Origin: Selaginella moellendorffii
Taxonomy: Eukaryota; Streptophyta; Lycopodiopsida; Selaginellales; Selaginellaceae
Direction of reading: 5' to 3'
Assembly: GCF_000143415.4 (NCBI RefSeq)
Contig: NW_003314262.1
Span: forward strand, 796,518-860,517
Length of the DNA: 64,000 bases
Made by a program: the position numbers and the translations under genes. Numbering within the stretch: position 1 is the stretch's first letter; each line of letters begins with the position of its first letter. This document shows positions 22,298 through 33,465 of this stretch, piece after piece. The notes beneath the pieces are model-generated. The model worked only from the letters and a program-made list of their open reading frames with translations. It was not told the origin of the DNA and ran no database searches.

Positions 22298-23020
22298 TGG
22301 TGGAAACAATATGAAAATGAGCAAGAACTGAGAGTTAAATGACTAGAGCTCAAAATGTGCCTTGCTGATGGTTTTGTTTTAGGATGAATTTAAGTCTCGC
22401 CTAAAAGGTAGAGGTGAAGCATCTAGCCATGGTGCTGAAAAGGGCTGAGGAGCAGGCTCAAATTACCGAATCGCTTCAGGGAACTGTAAGTTTCTTTTTT
22501 GTCTCGAGAGGTCTATACATATTTTGTATCCAGGTTATAAAAGACTCTATGAAGAAGAGTGAGGAATTCGTTCTACATTCGTAGTAGCACCTGGACCACA
22601 TTCTTTATGTTCATTTTCTTTTCTGTACTTACATTTCTTGTTCCTTATTTTTAGATGGTGGTGGACGAGATGTAAGGCATGTAATTTGATGTTTTCTTTC
22701 AAATGGTTTGTTAATTTATGAGCTCTCCTTCTCTTCTAAGATGAATGTCGTAGGCATCTCAATGTTGCTCTGGAGCAAATGAAAACAGTTGAAGGTGACT
22801 ATTGTCATTCTCATTTTTTTCCACAGGCATAGTCTTACTTCAGCTCGTGTTGAATGCGCTCGAGATGAGGCAGATGCAACATTTGCAAAGGAAAAGCTGG
22901 CGTTGATGATGCAAGAGTCTGAAAGTCAGTGATATTTGTGCATTGCTGTCATAGAAATTGCAAAATCAGCAATTACAAAGGAGAGAAACGTGGAGCTTGT
23001 TGCGAATGTGACTTCGAGTA
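22298..23020 (+). pseudogene. NUA: Nuclear-pore anchor (NUA/TPR) fragment, copy 1
   Basis: Partial copy of the plant nuclear-basket protein NUA (homologue of TPR/Mlp), a very long coiled-coil nucleoporin. Exon-like pieces keep introns: 22429-22485 (MVLKRAEEQAQITESLQGT), from 22534 (YKRLYEEE, then a stop), about 22755-22796 (HLNVALEQMKTVE) and 22827-22932 (SARVECARDEADATFAKEKL, then ALMMQESESQ and a stop). Arabidopsis NUA has VLKRAEEQGQMIESL followed by YKRLYEEEQ, then ERDKLAMEANFAREKLEGIM, in the same order. A frameshift separates DEFKSRLKGRGEASS from VLKRAEEQ. It is near-identical to 37112-37825, so it is a duplicated broken gene piece. Confidence 0.72.
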
Positions 23021-23182
23021 TCGAAAGTTACTTGTCAGTTAATCCTTTCGGATATTCTTTCTTTACTGTCACAATGGTAGGAAGTTGGTATTACTAGACT
23101 CATTATCAATTTCCCACTTGAGCTAGTTAAGAAACTTATCTAGGACTATGCACTTAAATTGGATAAATATAAAGTAGAAACC
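23021..23182. other. Spacer, nothing recognised
   Basis: Short AT-rich sequence between the NUA fragment and the MITE. Confidence 0.4.
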
Positions 23183-23186
23183 TTAT

Positions 23187-23473
23187 ATGCTTTATTTCGT
23201 TAAAGTGGAACTTATTCAGTAAAGTGGGACATTAATTAGCATGTGTCCACATGCCATTTCCTAGTACTTAATTAATATTTATTAATATTTCTATCACTTT
23301 TTTAATTTATTTTTTATATTTCACAATATTATAACACAAAATCATATGAAAAGTTTTTAATTTATAAATTATAAAGCTAAAACTTCAATTTTTTATTGTT
23401 GTTATAAAAATGGCATGTGGCCACACACCATAAGTGGGATAATGAAAAATTCCACTTTAACAAAATAAAGCAT
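23187..23473. mobile_element. MITE with about 22-bp terminal inverted repeats
   Basis: 287-bp non-coding AT-rich element. Left end GCTTTATTTCGTTAAAGTGG and right end (reverse complement) GCTTTATTTTGTTAAAGTGG differ at one base. Inverted similarity continues inward (ACATGCCATTT). TTAT flanks both sides (23183-23186 and 23474-23477), which would fit a TTA-type target duplication as in PIF/Harbinger MITEs; the exact border is uncertain by a base or two. Confidence 0.75.
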
Positions 23474-23477
23474 TTAT

Positions 23478-23843
23478 GTGTTTCTTGCTAAGCACTTGTT
23501 AGTATTAAGAACCCTTGTGATATTGAGCTTGGTCCTTTAATATTCATTAGATGATAGTTTATCATTTCTGCCAAACACTCTTGCTATCATGCCCTTGTGT
23601 TAATCTCATTTTGGTCTTAAATGCTATTTATGGAAATTGTCTAAATTTGCTCATTTGGCATATCTACAAAATGTAGAAATTGTCCTGAACACAATGGTGT
23701 TCGTCCCATATACTTCGATACCACATGTAGCATATTTTATATCTCTCCCCTTAATCCACTTGGAAAAAGGGTAATTACTTGATGATAGAGCCCTTAGTGG
23801 TTATTTTATCCCCATTTATCCCCTAAAGTTCAAAGGATCCACA
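23478..23843. other. Spacer, nothing recognised
   Basis: Intergenic DNA up to the LARD. No coding or repeat signature seen. Confidence 0.4.
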
Positions 23844-25584
23844 TGTAAGCGACTAAATTTTCCATTTTACTTTAGGCACTTAACCACACCTCTGACCACT
23901 TGGAGGAGTCTCATTGACAACCTCCATAAGTCCAACTCAGGACTTGGGGCTTGCTAGCCCCGAGAATGGCATCCATGCCACTCAACCTTAGCACTTGGTC
24001 CAAGTGCTCCACGTGTCCGATCCCATGATCGACACCCCAAGGTATCACCGACGTACCGGCCCGTTACGCTAAGGCCATGCCCACTTACCTTGGTCACACT
24101 GGTGGTCCAACACCACTTGCATCACTGTCTTGGCCCTCCAAGACTAGGCAAACCATCCATGAGTGGTCATCTCAGATCCACTCCTTAGCATCCTTAGGAT
24201 GCCCACCGACAAGGGGAATAGCCTTCCCCAATATCCCTCTGTCAGTCCCCACTAAGTCCCTTTCTACCCCTGGCCGTGTTTGCCAACACTACCACTAGAT
24301 CGAGACCCACAGGCCCGACCACTAAGTCCCACGGTCCTCTGGGACTTCCTCACCACACGACTGTGTCCTTGGTCACTACCCCCGAGGACTGCTCCTCTTC
24401 CTTTCCACAGTCTGGGCCTTTGGGACAACATTTCGGAACACCGTGGCCTTACGCGAGCCACCTGGGTACTCTCCTCGCCTTCTGCCCTTGGGTGCTCTAG
24501 CCATGGGCTTAGAGCGGGTTCCGTTGAGCCACACCAGGTATCCAAGTAGGTAGTGCCACCCACACTTGGACTGGGAGCATCGGCCAGTCGATCTCCCGGG
24601 GAAACTAGAGCCGGCTCTTGAACACTTCACCAAGCTACCCCGCTTGTCGGTCTGTGTTCACTCTAGTCTTGGACTTCCTAGTGGGCAGCTCATCACCCAA
24701 CACTGGGTCTGGCCTTCCTGGGCCAAACTGGCCTTTCCTGGCCAAACTGGCTCCACTGCAGTCCTCCCCCTACTATACTTTTGGAGCTCACCAAACCCCC
24801 CAGGGTCTGGGAGACGAACGCTTTGCGCTTTCACCCTCTCAGACTCGAACTCGGACTCGGACTCGGACTCGGACTCGGACTCGGTCTCGGCCTCGGCCTC
24901 GGTCTCGTTCTCGGTCCTGATCTCGGTCTCGGTCTCGGTCTCGGTCTCGACTTCGGACTCCATCTCGGACTCCATCTCGGACTCCATCTCGGTCCATCTC
25001 GGACTCCATCTCGGACTCCATCTCGAGTCCATCTCGGACTCCATCTCGGGTCCATCTTGGACTCCATTTCGGGTCCATCTCGGACTCCATTCCGGGTCCA
25101 TCTCGGACTCCATCTCAGACTCCATTTTGGGTCCATCTCGGGTCCACCTCGGACTCCATCTCGGACTCCATTTCAGGTCCATCTCGGGCTCCATCTCGGG
25201 TCCATCTCGGACTCCACTTCGGACTCCAACTCGGGTCCATCTCGGACTCCACTTTGGACTCCAACTCGGGTCCATCTCGGACTCCACTTCGGACTCCAAC
25301 TCGAGTCCATCTCGGACTCCTCTTCGGACTCCAACTCGAGTCCATCTCGGACACTTCCACGTGTCATGTGTTGGTCCTTTTGGGTCCTTTTTTGGAGCCT
25401 CGCTTTTTGCTCGCTTCGTGCTCGTTCCTCGAGCACTTCTTTGGGAGTTCCACTCCCGCTCTTGACTTTTCAAGTCGGAGCTTTTGGTCCAAACATGTTA
25501 CGCTCGTTTGGCTCTCGCTTCAGCCACTACCACGTGGCACCCTTTCCGGCTCCACTTTGGGGCCTAGGGATTTTGTGTCTCACA
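23844..25584 (-). repeat. 3' LTR of the LARD
   Basis: 1741 bp, TG...CA. Contains the shared CCCTACTATACTTTTGGA block (about 24768), the TTTCACCCTCTCAGACTC block and a GACTCG/GACTCCATCTCG array (24840-25355). By eye it differs from its partner at up to about 10% of sites in the first 150 bp and fewer in the next kilobase, so it is not a fresh insertion. Confidence 0.9.
24840..25355. repeat. GGACTC / GGACTCCATCTC tandem array
   Basis: About 85 six-base units: first GGACTC and GGTCTC, then a 12-bp unit GGACTCCATCTC with GGGTCCATCTC variants. Frames of up to 299 codons span it on both strands and are repeat artefacts (Asp-Ser, Arg-Thr, Gly-Leu, Trp-Ser-Pro repeats). Confidence 0.9.
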
Positions 25585-28500
25585 ACTCCACCACCCATAG
25601 ACGAAGTTCGATGTCCTCATCGAACGGTAAACCATTTTGTAAAGTAACACTCGCATGTGTTACCATTTCCATCCTTGGCACCTAGCCAATATTTGTCAAT
25701 GGTTTGACATTGAAGGCTTACCATGCCTTTTGCATATGCCTCAATGGTTTGACACCAAAGGCTCACCATGCCTTGCCTATCCTCTAAGGAGGGTAGTCTC
25801 TCCAACTTAGAGACTGATTGGACCACATGTAGTGGTTCTCTCCTTTTATTGGTTTAGTTCTCGCTAAACCTCTTAGAGACCCTTCTCTAAGTCAATCCCA
25901 CTACTCCTTCTTGAGTAGTCTCAATTTCCATCTATTGAATGTTTGCACCTTGAAACTTTTACTCTTTTGACTTTTGGAAGTCAATTTCCTAGGTGTCTCC
26001 AACACCTTGCATTGCACAGATTGTGCAACTCCACTTCCCTATCCTAGGAAGTTCATTACTTGAGGGCACCATCATCCTCTCTTCTATTTCGTGCGACCTT
26101 GGGCACTAAGTTCCATTTATCACACTTTGTGCTAGGGTTGTCCATCGCCCTATCATTTGGCTACCTTACCCCTCCCTCCCTTGGAGCTTCCACTTTCGCC
26201 AAATCGGAGCAATTCGGAATCCACCCTTGGAAACACACTTCCTTTCCCGCAATTTGTTAGCGTCCAACACATCAGTGTTCCTCGCCTAACTTTGTCACTT
26301 GGATTCCTTCCCAGGGATTCCACGGCCCTATCTTGGCCACTCATCTTTTGCTCCTATCCGTTGATTGTTGCACCAAGCAACATCGAATCTCTACCTCCCT
26401 CCTTGAGGTATATTTTATTTTTGATTCCATAGCAAAGGCTCTGCTTTGCCAAGACTAGGGTGTTCACCCCTAGTAAGTCTCTTTTAGCATCTTCTGTTGT
26501 GGGCTCTATCCTCGGCCCAACTTTATGACCCTCTCATGGGTCTCTTTAGAGACTACTTTCCTTGGACACACTATGCCATCGCAATGACATAGCTCATTTC
26601 CCTAAGGTGCTTTTCCCACTTGGTCACCTTGACCAAGCCACACCATCATCAATAGTTCAAATCAACACTTTGAACTAGGAACCTTATTCCTTAACCCAAA
26701 CAAGGACCTTGTCCTTATTTAGTCACAAGATCACCTAGTGATCTCACCTCGGCACCTTAATAGGTTTGCCAATAGGTACTAGGTCTTCCAGACCTTTAAC
26801 TTGTTAACTACGACCCCGGGGGCATCCCCCACACTTGGCGGTGCGCCCAAGCCAGCCCTTCCGGCCAAGGGTCCATAGCAACTGAGATTAGGTGTCCCCA
26901 TCTCACTCACCACGTCTTTGGTGCCACTTGCACCAAAGCATTCAAGTTAGATATGCCGAGCTTTCACACTAAGCAATCTAACCGTGCATCACGACTCCGA
27001 GGCATCCCTCGCTTGGCGGTGTGCCCAAACCAGTCTCCCCACTGAGAGTCCATGACCACCGAAATATGAGTGTCCTCATATTCCAAACCATCACCACGCC
27101 CTAGTGATTTGGGACTCGAACCCAAGCACTAGAGGGTCGGGACTCGAACCCAACCTCCGTATATGCATCTACGGACGGCATCACACTAGATGCCTGGCGT
27201 GACTCCCCACGCCGGTGGACCAACCTATTTTTAAAGCGCGCTACAGATCACAGCTTAGGAACCTAGTTCCTCCACACTGCCAAGTCCTCTCACTTCACAC
27301 GTCTGTGATCATGCATGGACTCCTCCATGCTCGGCCCCATGGCCCACCCTTTTTGAAGTTATCACCTTCAACTAGCGTATTTGTTCCCCCGACATGCCAA
27401 TCTCGCTTGGCAAGTCCTCCGACCACTGTAACATGGTTCCTGCATAAGCATGAAAGTCCTTGACCATCGACTTTCGTTCAAAGCCCTCTCTTTGAACACT
27501 CGGGAACTACTTCCCTAACCTTGATAGCCTTGCCTCATGGCAAGTTTCAAGACCACGCTTCTGCTGCGCCACTCTGATTTCGCGCCTTCCATGAACCATT
27601 TACACTTGGCCTTTCTAGGTACTAAGCTGCCTAGAATCGTCTTTGGGAACCTTGAAGGAACTCTGTCCCTCAGCTTGCTAAGGCCTCCCTTTTTGCAAGC
27701 CTTCCAAATGCCACATAGTCGAACGTGGACAATTCCATATTTTAGACTCTCCATGGCATCACGGTTGCTAGCGGCAACACCCTTGAGCCCCCACTTGATT
27801 CTCCACTCCCAGCTGGCATAACCAACCTTGGTTATGCCCTTTGATTCCTATGGTTCGGTTCTATCCCCTTACTTCTTGCTTTTTGGCTTCACACCTTTCC
27901 TTTGGTCATTCTCCTCCAGACCAGGAGGATAGCTTTGCACTTTCTATCATGCCTTAGCAAGTATTCTTAGGGATGAACCTACCCAATAGCCTAGGGAGTG
28001 GTTCTTCAATCCGGGTATGCTCACCTTATAATCCAACACACTGGGATTACATTGTTGCTTATGGGCCTTTACATGCCCATCACTAGCCTTGCCAAAATTC
28101 CATTTTTGGCTTTGTCCAACTCGGGTAGACAGTCCTCTCTTGTCTCCGCAACCTTGGACATTTGAATAGCACCTTCTATCCATCATTCACTAGGGACTTA
28201 GTCCCTTGGGCTTTATCCATTGCCCTCGCGACATCAAACACCACCTTCTAGTGTTCTAGAGTGTCCGGGTGTCCCAATGATGGCTTTCTTGACAATGAGT
28301 ATTTCCTTTTATGACATTGACTTACTATATCGTAACACAAGCAACTTATCCCCCGTAAGGGTATATCCAACTTTCTTATGCTATTAAGAAGTCTTGGGTA
28401 GCTACCTTCTACCCGTTTAACCAGTTATTTTGCACCTTTTGCTTAGTTGCCTCATAGTTGTCAAGTCCTACAACTCATTGCTTGGTGCTTTCACACCTCC

Positions 28501-29699
28501 ATCATTATCTGGGTCACCACACTCCAACTGCATGCTCTGCAGCTTAGGCTATGCTATTCCCATTTCCATTGGGATTCCTTTGGCAAGGGGTTCTCATGAA
28601 CCCACCAACATAGCCTCAAGGTATCACACCTTGGCACATTTGGTGTCTCCACACCATCGGCTCCACGAGCCTACCTCTATGACATTTCCCCTTCGTGTCT
28701 AAGTCTTTGCCAAGACCAACACCGCTCTTTCTTATGCCAACCATCCGTTAGCACTGCACCATAGAGGTCACACACAACTTTATGTCAAAGTTGTTTTCTT
28801 CTGGGAACACCTTTCCCATAACTTTAGCATGGCACATTCTGCCATTGATGAGATACCCTCTGTTCTCATCCTTGGATCCTATGATCCCCCCCCATCCTTT
28901 GTGGGGTACAACACACCTCAGTCCAAATGCTTCCATCAGTCCTTTTAGGACCATCCATTGACTCTACTTGAGTCATCCAGCAATTTTGGACTTGGTTAAT
29001 CCACAGACCCGTAAGGTCCTACTTGTGAGGCACTAGCTCACTGGAATACACTTTTTGCATTCCTATCCTACTCAAAAGGACTATTTTCACAAGTGTTACT
29101 CCGACACTTGATTTTGTTCTCTGGGGGCAACCTTTGCCCCTTATGACTACTTGTCCATGTGATGAGAACACCAACTCATCCACTTAATACACCCCCAACT
29201 CCTGGGGTTGTTCCAGCATTTATTAGAGGTAGCCTCGGCTACTTTTTCAAGGACTTGAGTCCTCTTCCGTATTTGACCTCCCACGGTCATTACTTCTGGT
29301 CTCACATTCATGAGCACCAACCTCAACTATATGAGGAAAATCTTGTGACTCCTTTATTGCTTTGGAGTCTTTATCTTTCCCGTGATCCCAACTGTAGTTG
29401 TTCACCACAACTACATTAGCCAGTTTGCTAAGTCAAACGCTCATCTGGATCACATCCTCAACTCTTTGAGGAAAACCATATACTGTTCCCAAGATCCCAA
29501 AGTCGTTCCATTATTGGCCCTTTTCTATCCACCACCTCGTCTACAAGTTCACACATGAACTGTAATGGAGAGCCATGTCTTCCCGACTTGCTACTCCTCA
29601 AGGATAGGCCCACTCCTCGGACCTTCCGATGCCAACACTAGTGGTGATATACTTGAGCACCAATAAAAGTCGGACTAAGGAACAGCTCCGATACCAAAT
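25585..29699 (-). other. LARD internal region (non-coding)
   Basis: No recognisable protein. Near 27000-27200 the minus strand resembles the chromovirus 3' non-coding region at 8540-8750: T-arm-like box pair (27112-27122 and 27140-27150), GGGCGTGGTGA, then a block with GGGCACACCGCCAAGCGAGGG. A second, weaker copy of the last block lies near 26820-26920. The remainder (27.2-29.6 kb) has no match elsewhere in the window. Confidence 0.75.
29683..29699 (-). promoter_or_regulatory. Primer binding site of the LARD
   Basis: The minus strand reads ATTTGGTATCGGAGCTG directly after the 5' LTR end, the same G variant (TATCGG) as in the chromovirus at 32839. This supports a shared replication system. 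Confidence 0.8.
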
Positions 29700-30808
29700 T
29701 GTAAGCGACTAAATTTTCCATTCTACTTTAGTCACTTAACCACACCTTTGACCACTTGGAGGAGTCTTATTCACAACCTCCATCAGTCCAATTCAGGACT
29801 TGGGACTTGCTAGCCCCAAGAATGGCATCCATGCCACTCAACACTTGCACCTGGTCCAAGTGCTCCACGTGTCCGGTCCCAAGACCGACACCCAAAGGTA
29901 CCACTGACATCTCGGCCCATTACGCTAAGGCCAGGCCCATTCACCTTTGCTGCACTAGTGGTCCAACACCACTTGCATCACCACCTCGTCTCTCCAAGAC
30001 TGGGCCATGTGTCCACGAGTGGTCATCCTAGATCCACTCCTTAGCATCCTTAGGATGCCCACAGACCTGGGGAATCGCCTTCCCCAAAGTCCCTTTGTCA
30101 GTTCCTACCAAGTCCCTTTCTGCCCCTGGCCGTGTTTGCCAACACTGCCACTGGATCGAGGCCCACAGGCCCGACCACTAAGTCCCACGGTCCTCTGGGA
30201 CTTCCTCACCACATGACTGTGTCCTTGGTCACTACCCCAGAGGACTGCTCCTCTTCCTTTCCACAGTCTGGGCCTTTGGGACAACATTTCGGAACACCGT
30301 GGCCTTACGCGAGCCACCTGGGTACTCTCCCCACCTATCGCCTTTAGATGCTCTAGCCATGGGCTTAGAGCGAGGTTCCGTTGAGCCACGCCTGGTATCC
30401 AAGTAGGTAGTGCCACCCACACTTGGACTGGGAGCATCGGCCAGTCGATCTCTCGGGGGAACTAGAGCCGGCTCTTGAACACTTCACCAAGCTACCCCGC
30501 TTGTCGGTCCGTGTTCACTCTAGTCTTGGACTTCCCAGTGGGCAGCTCATCACCCAACACTGGGTCCGGCCTTCCTGGGCCAAACTGGCCTTTCCTGGCC
30601 AAACTGGCTCCACTGCAGTCCTCCCCCTACTATACTTTTGGAGCTCACCAAACCCCCCAGGGTCTGGGAGACAAACGCTTTGAGCTTTCACCCTCTCAGG
30701 CTCCGGACTCGGACTCGGACTCGAACTCGGACTCGGACTCGGATTCGGATTCAGACTCGGACTCGGGCTCGGGCTCGGTCTCGGCCTCGGTCTCGGTCTC
30801 GGTCCCGA

Positions 30809-30840
<32 letters not shown>

Positions 30841-31422
30841 CCGGTCTCAGTCTCGACTTCGGACTCCATCTCGAACTCCATCTCGGACTCCATCTCGGGC
30901 TCCATCTCGGACTCCATTTCGGGTCCATCTCGGACTCCATCTCGGACTCCATTTCGGGTCCATCTCGGGTCCACCTCGGACTCCATCTCGGACTCCATCT
31001 CGGGTCCATCTCGGACTCCACTTCGGACTCCAACTCGGGTCCATCTCGGGCCCACCTCGGACTCCAACTCGGACTCCATCTCGGACTCCATCTCGAACTC
31101 CATCTCGGACTCCACTTCGGACTCCAACTCGGGTCCATCTCGGGTCCATCTCGGACTCCACTTCGGACTCCAACTCGAGTCCATCTCGGACACTCCCACG
31201 TGTCATGTGTTGGTCCTTTTGGGTCCCTTTTTGGAGCCTCGCCTTTTGCTCGCTTCGTGCTCGTTCCTCGAGCACTTCGTTGGGAGTTCCACTCCCGCTT
31301 TTGACTTTTCAAGTCAGAGCTTTTGGTCCAAACGTGTTACACTCGTTTGGCTCTCGCTTCGGCCACTACCATGTGGCGCCCTTCCAGCTCCACTTTGGGG
31401 CCTAGGGATTTTGCGTCTCACA
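29700..31422 (-). repeat. 5' LTR of the LARD
   Basis: 1723 bp. Contains the same blocks as the 3' LTR and its own array at 30690-31190. It carries the presumed promoter of the element. Sequence after 31422 is chromovirus pol, not a continuation of the left flank. Confidence 0.9.
30690..31190. repeat. GGACTC / GGACTCCATCTC tandem array
   Basis: Same unit structure as 24840-25355 with a different internal order of variants. Open frames here are repeat artefacts. Confidence 0.88.
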
Positions 31423-32391
31423 TCCAGCAAGCCAAACTAATGGTGCAGCAGCTAGGCGAACCAAGGACTATAGAATTTGTTCAAGGTAGCCAAAGCACTT
31501 ATGAGGTACTTCGACAAGCGAGAGTCGAAGTGGGGACTTGGAAGGTGGATATGGATTTCACCGTGTTGGACATAGCGGGATTTGAAACCTTGTGGTACTG
31601 GCGAATGCCCAAGGAAGAAGATCTAGGGTGGAGGCCCAGGATCTAAAGGTAGGGCAAAGCAAGGCCAAAGATTCCTGCTTAAACCTGGTGTCCACGAGAG
31701 GATAACTCACTAAAGGAACCAAGGTAGCATTTCTGTGCTTACTCTCGGTGAAGAGTGACAAAAAGACAGGAACGGAAGAAGTACCTTTAGTGATCTAGTG
31801 GGTGTTGGACCAATTCCAGGATACCATGCCGGAGGAGCTACCGGCAGGGTTGCCCCCCGCACGACCAATAGAACATAAGATTGAGCTGGTCGAGCGTGCT
31901 GAGGCGGTGGTTCGTCCCCCCCCTATCGTTTGAACAAAAAAGAACTCAAGGAGCTCAAGTGCCAACTATAGGAGTTGGTGGACAAAGGGTATGTTAGGTT
32001 GAGCAAGTCGCTGTACGGGGCGTCGGTGTTATTTGTGAAAAAGAAAGATGGATCTATGCGCATGTGCATAGACTACCGGTTGCTCAACAAGTATACAAAG
32101 AAGAACAAGTACCCTTTGCCAAGGATTGAGGATCTATTCGATAGGTTGGGAAAGGCAAAATACTTCTCAAGGATTGACCTAAGGTCAGGATACTACCAGA
32201 TCAGGGTAGCCGAGGAAGATGTCGAGAAGACAACCTGTCGAACGAGGTATGGGAGCTTTGAGTTTCTGGTGATGCCCTTCGGGCTATGTAATGCGCTGGC
32301 AACATTTTCGGCACTGATGAACCACATCTTTGTACCCTATCTGGATCACTTTGTGGTCGTCTATATCGACGACATCCTGATCTATAGCCTA
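31423..32391 (+). pseudogene. Chromovirus protease linker and RT N-terminal half
   Basis: From 31440 it reads QQLGEPRTIEFVQGSQSTYE and KVDMDFTVLDIAGFE, then jumps to TLWYWRMPKEED, so part of the protease-proximal region is lost. RT from 31975 is clean for 140 codons: [61 protein letters not shown] and catalytic YIDDILIYS (ends 32388). After Ser the frame enters LTR sequence. Confidence 0.85.
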
Positions 32392-32838
32392 GGGGCTTGG
32401 GCCTTCCCTTCAGGATGGAAGTGGGGGGGTAGAGGTACCCATACCGGGCCATTAGGCCACGGTGTTTCGCCCTGATGTCCCGAAGCAAGTGTTGCACCCA
32501 AGGCTTGGGATTTAGAGGGTCCCATGATCAAGTCTTGTTGTACCGGGGTGTTAGGAACCTAGAGGCTTGGTGTGCTTGGCTGCTTGTGCCTACGGGGAGT
32601 GTAGCCGAACCTTAAGTCCAGTCTAACCCGGGGAGGGGGATTGGGAGAGATTTGGGAATCCGTGGATGGAAGGCTAACTCTCTGTTGCTTGTGCAGTGAG
32701 TAGCTGAAACCAAGTAGGACCAAGTAGGAGCTGGTAAAATAGGCGAGAACCTTGGTGAGAGAACTTAGCACAAGCCAAGGCAGTGTTGGTTGGATAGACG
32801 AGGTAAGCTGGCAAATTGGAAAAGAAAAATTTGTGGTT
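32392..32838 (+). repeat. Chromovirus LTR 3' part inside RT
   Basis: Begins at GGGGCTTGGGCCTTCC, an internal LTR position (compare 9548), and runs to the LTR end GTGGTTTACA at 32838. The upstream part of the LTR, including the hexamer array and poly-C tract, is absent. Confidence 0.8.
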
Positions 32839-32856
32839 TACAATTTGGTATCGGAG
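32839..32856 (+). promoter_or_regulatory. Primer binding site of E4
   Basis: ATTTGGTATCGGAGCC directly after the LTR end: the initiator tRNA-Met primer site with the TATCGG variant. Confidence 0.8.
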
Positions 32857-32901
32857 CCTCTTCCTCAATTCTAGCGAAGGATAGAGGCAGATTGCTAGGA
32901 G

Positions 32902-33465
32902 ATGGCAAGGGCAGGACGTAAGCGAACCCAGGCGGAGACGGAACCTCCTCCAGAGCTGGAGCCTCCGGTCAAACAAGAGCCTATGGATGAGGAATCCTTG
33001 CATGAGGAGGACTCCAGTGAGGCAACTTCCAAACAGGAGTCTGGTGGTGAGGTTCGGTCATCCAAGGCTCGATTGGATGTTTTAGAAGGACAATTGGCAC
33101 AAACCAATGCCCTGCTAGAGACTCTTGTACTCAAGTTAAAGCGTGACAAGAAGCGGAAGAAAAAGCGAAAGACTACAGATACTGGCAGCGTAGAGGGTGT
33201 GGACCCTTTGGTAGGGACTGAGGAAGAACCAAACAAGGTCGAACAGACCGAAGTGGAATCAATCCCTCAGGCAGTTCCCAAGTACAAACCAAAGCCCCCA
33301 CCGGTCTTCAAGGGAGTGAATGACTATAAGGTGGTGGAGGATTGGTTTTATGATATGGAGGACTACTTCTGAGTGTTGCGGTTACCAAGCTCGGAGAAGG
33401 TCCCATGTGCAAAACCATACTTGGCAAATAATGCCAAGTCTTGGTGGAGAACGATGAACAACTCT
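32902..33465 (+). pseudogene. Chromovirus gag N-terminal part
   Basis: The best gag copy: ATG 32902, MARAGRKRTQAETEPPPELE, then an acidic stretch (DEESLHEEDSSEATSKQ), a coiled segment with LDVLEGQLAQTNALLETLVL, and the retrotransposon-gag start KPPPVFKGVNDYKVVEDWFY. A stop replaces a codon at 33370 and reading resumes (LPSSEKVPCAKPYLANNAKS). It ends where RT resumes at about 33466. Confidence 0.82.

Larger units (their letters stand above)
23844..31422 (-). mobile_element. LARD-type non-autonomous LTR retrotransposon
   Basis: 7579-bp element. LTRs at 23844-25584 and 29700-31422 both start TGTAAGCGAC and end GTCTCACA. Next to the right LTR is the reverse complement of ATTTGGTATCGGAGC (initiator tRNA-Met primer site), and next to the left LTR is the polypurine tract, so it reads on the minus strand. 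The 4.1-kb interior encodes no gag, RT, RNase H or integrase that I can find. Long LTRs plus a long non-coding interior define a LARD. The 5-bp flanks (CCACA left, TCCAG right) do not match, so the element or its flank was rearranged. Confidence 0.9.

Noticed and set aside
24566-25647. Open frames of up to 299 codons with Asp-Ser, Gly-Leu or Trp-Ser-Pro repeats
   Set aside because: They overlap on both strands and in several frames of a 6-bp tandem array inside an LTR; an artefact of the period.
30423-31440. Open frames of up to 321 codons in the second LARD LTR
   Set aside because: Same array artefact; no start context, domain or conservation of one frame.
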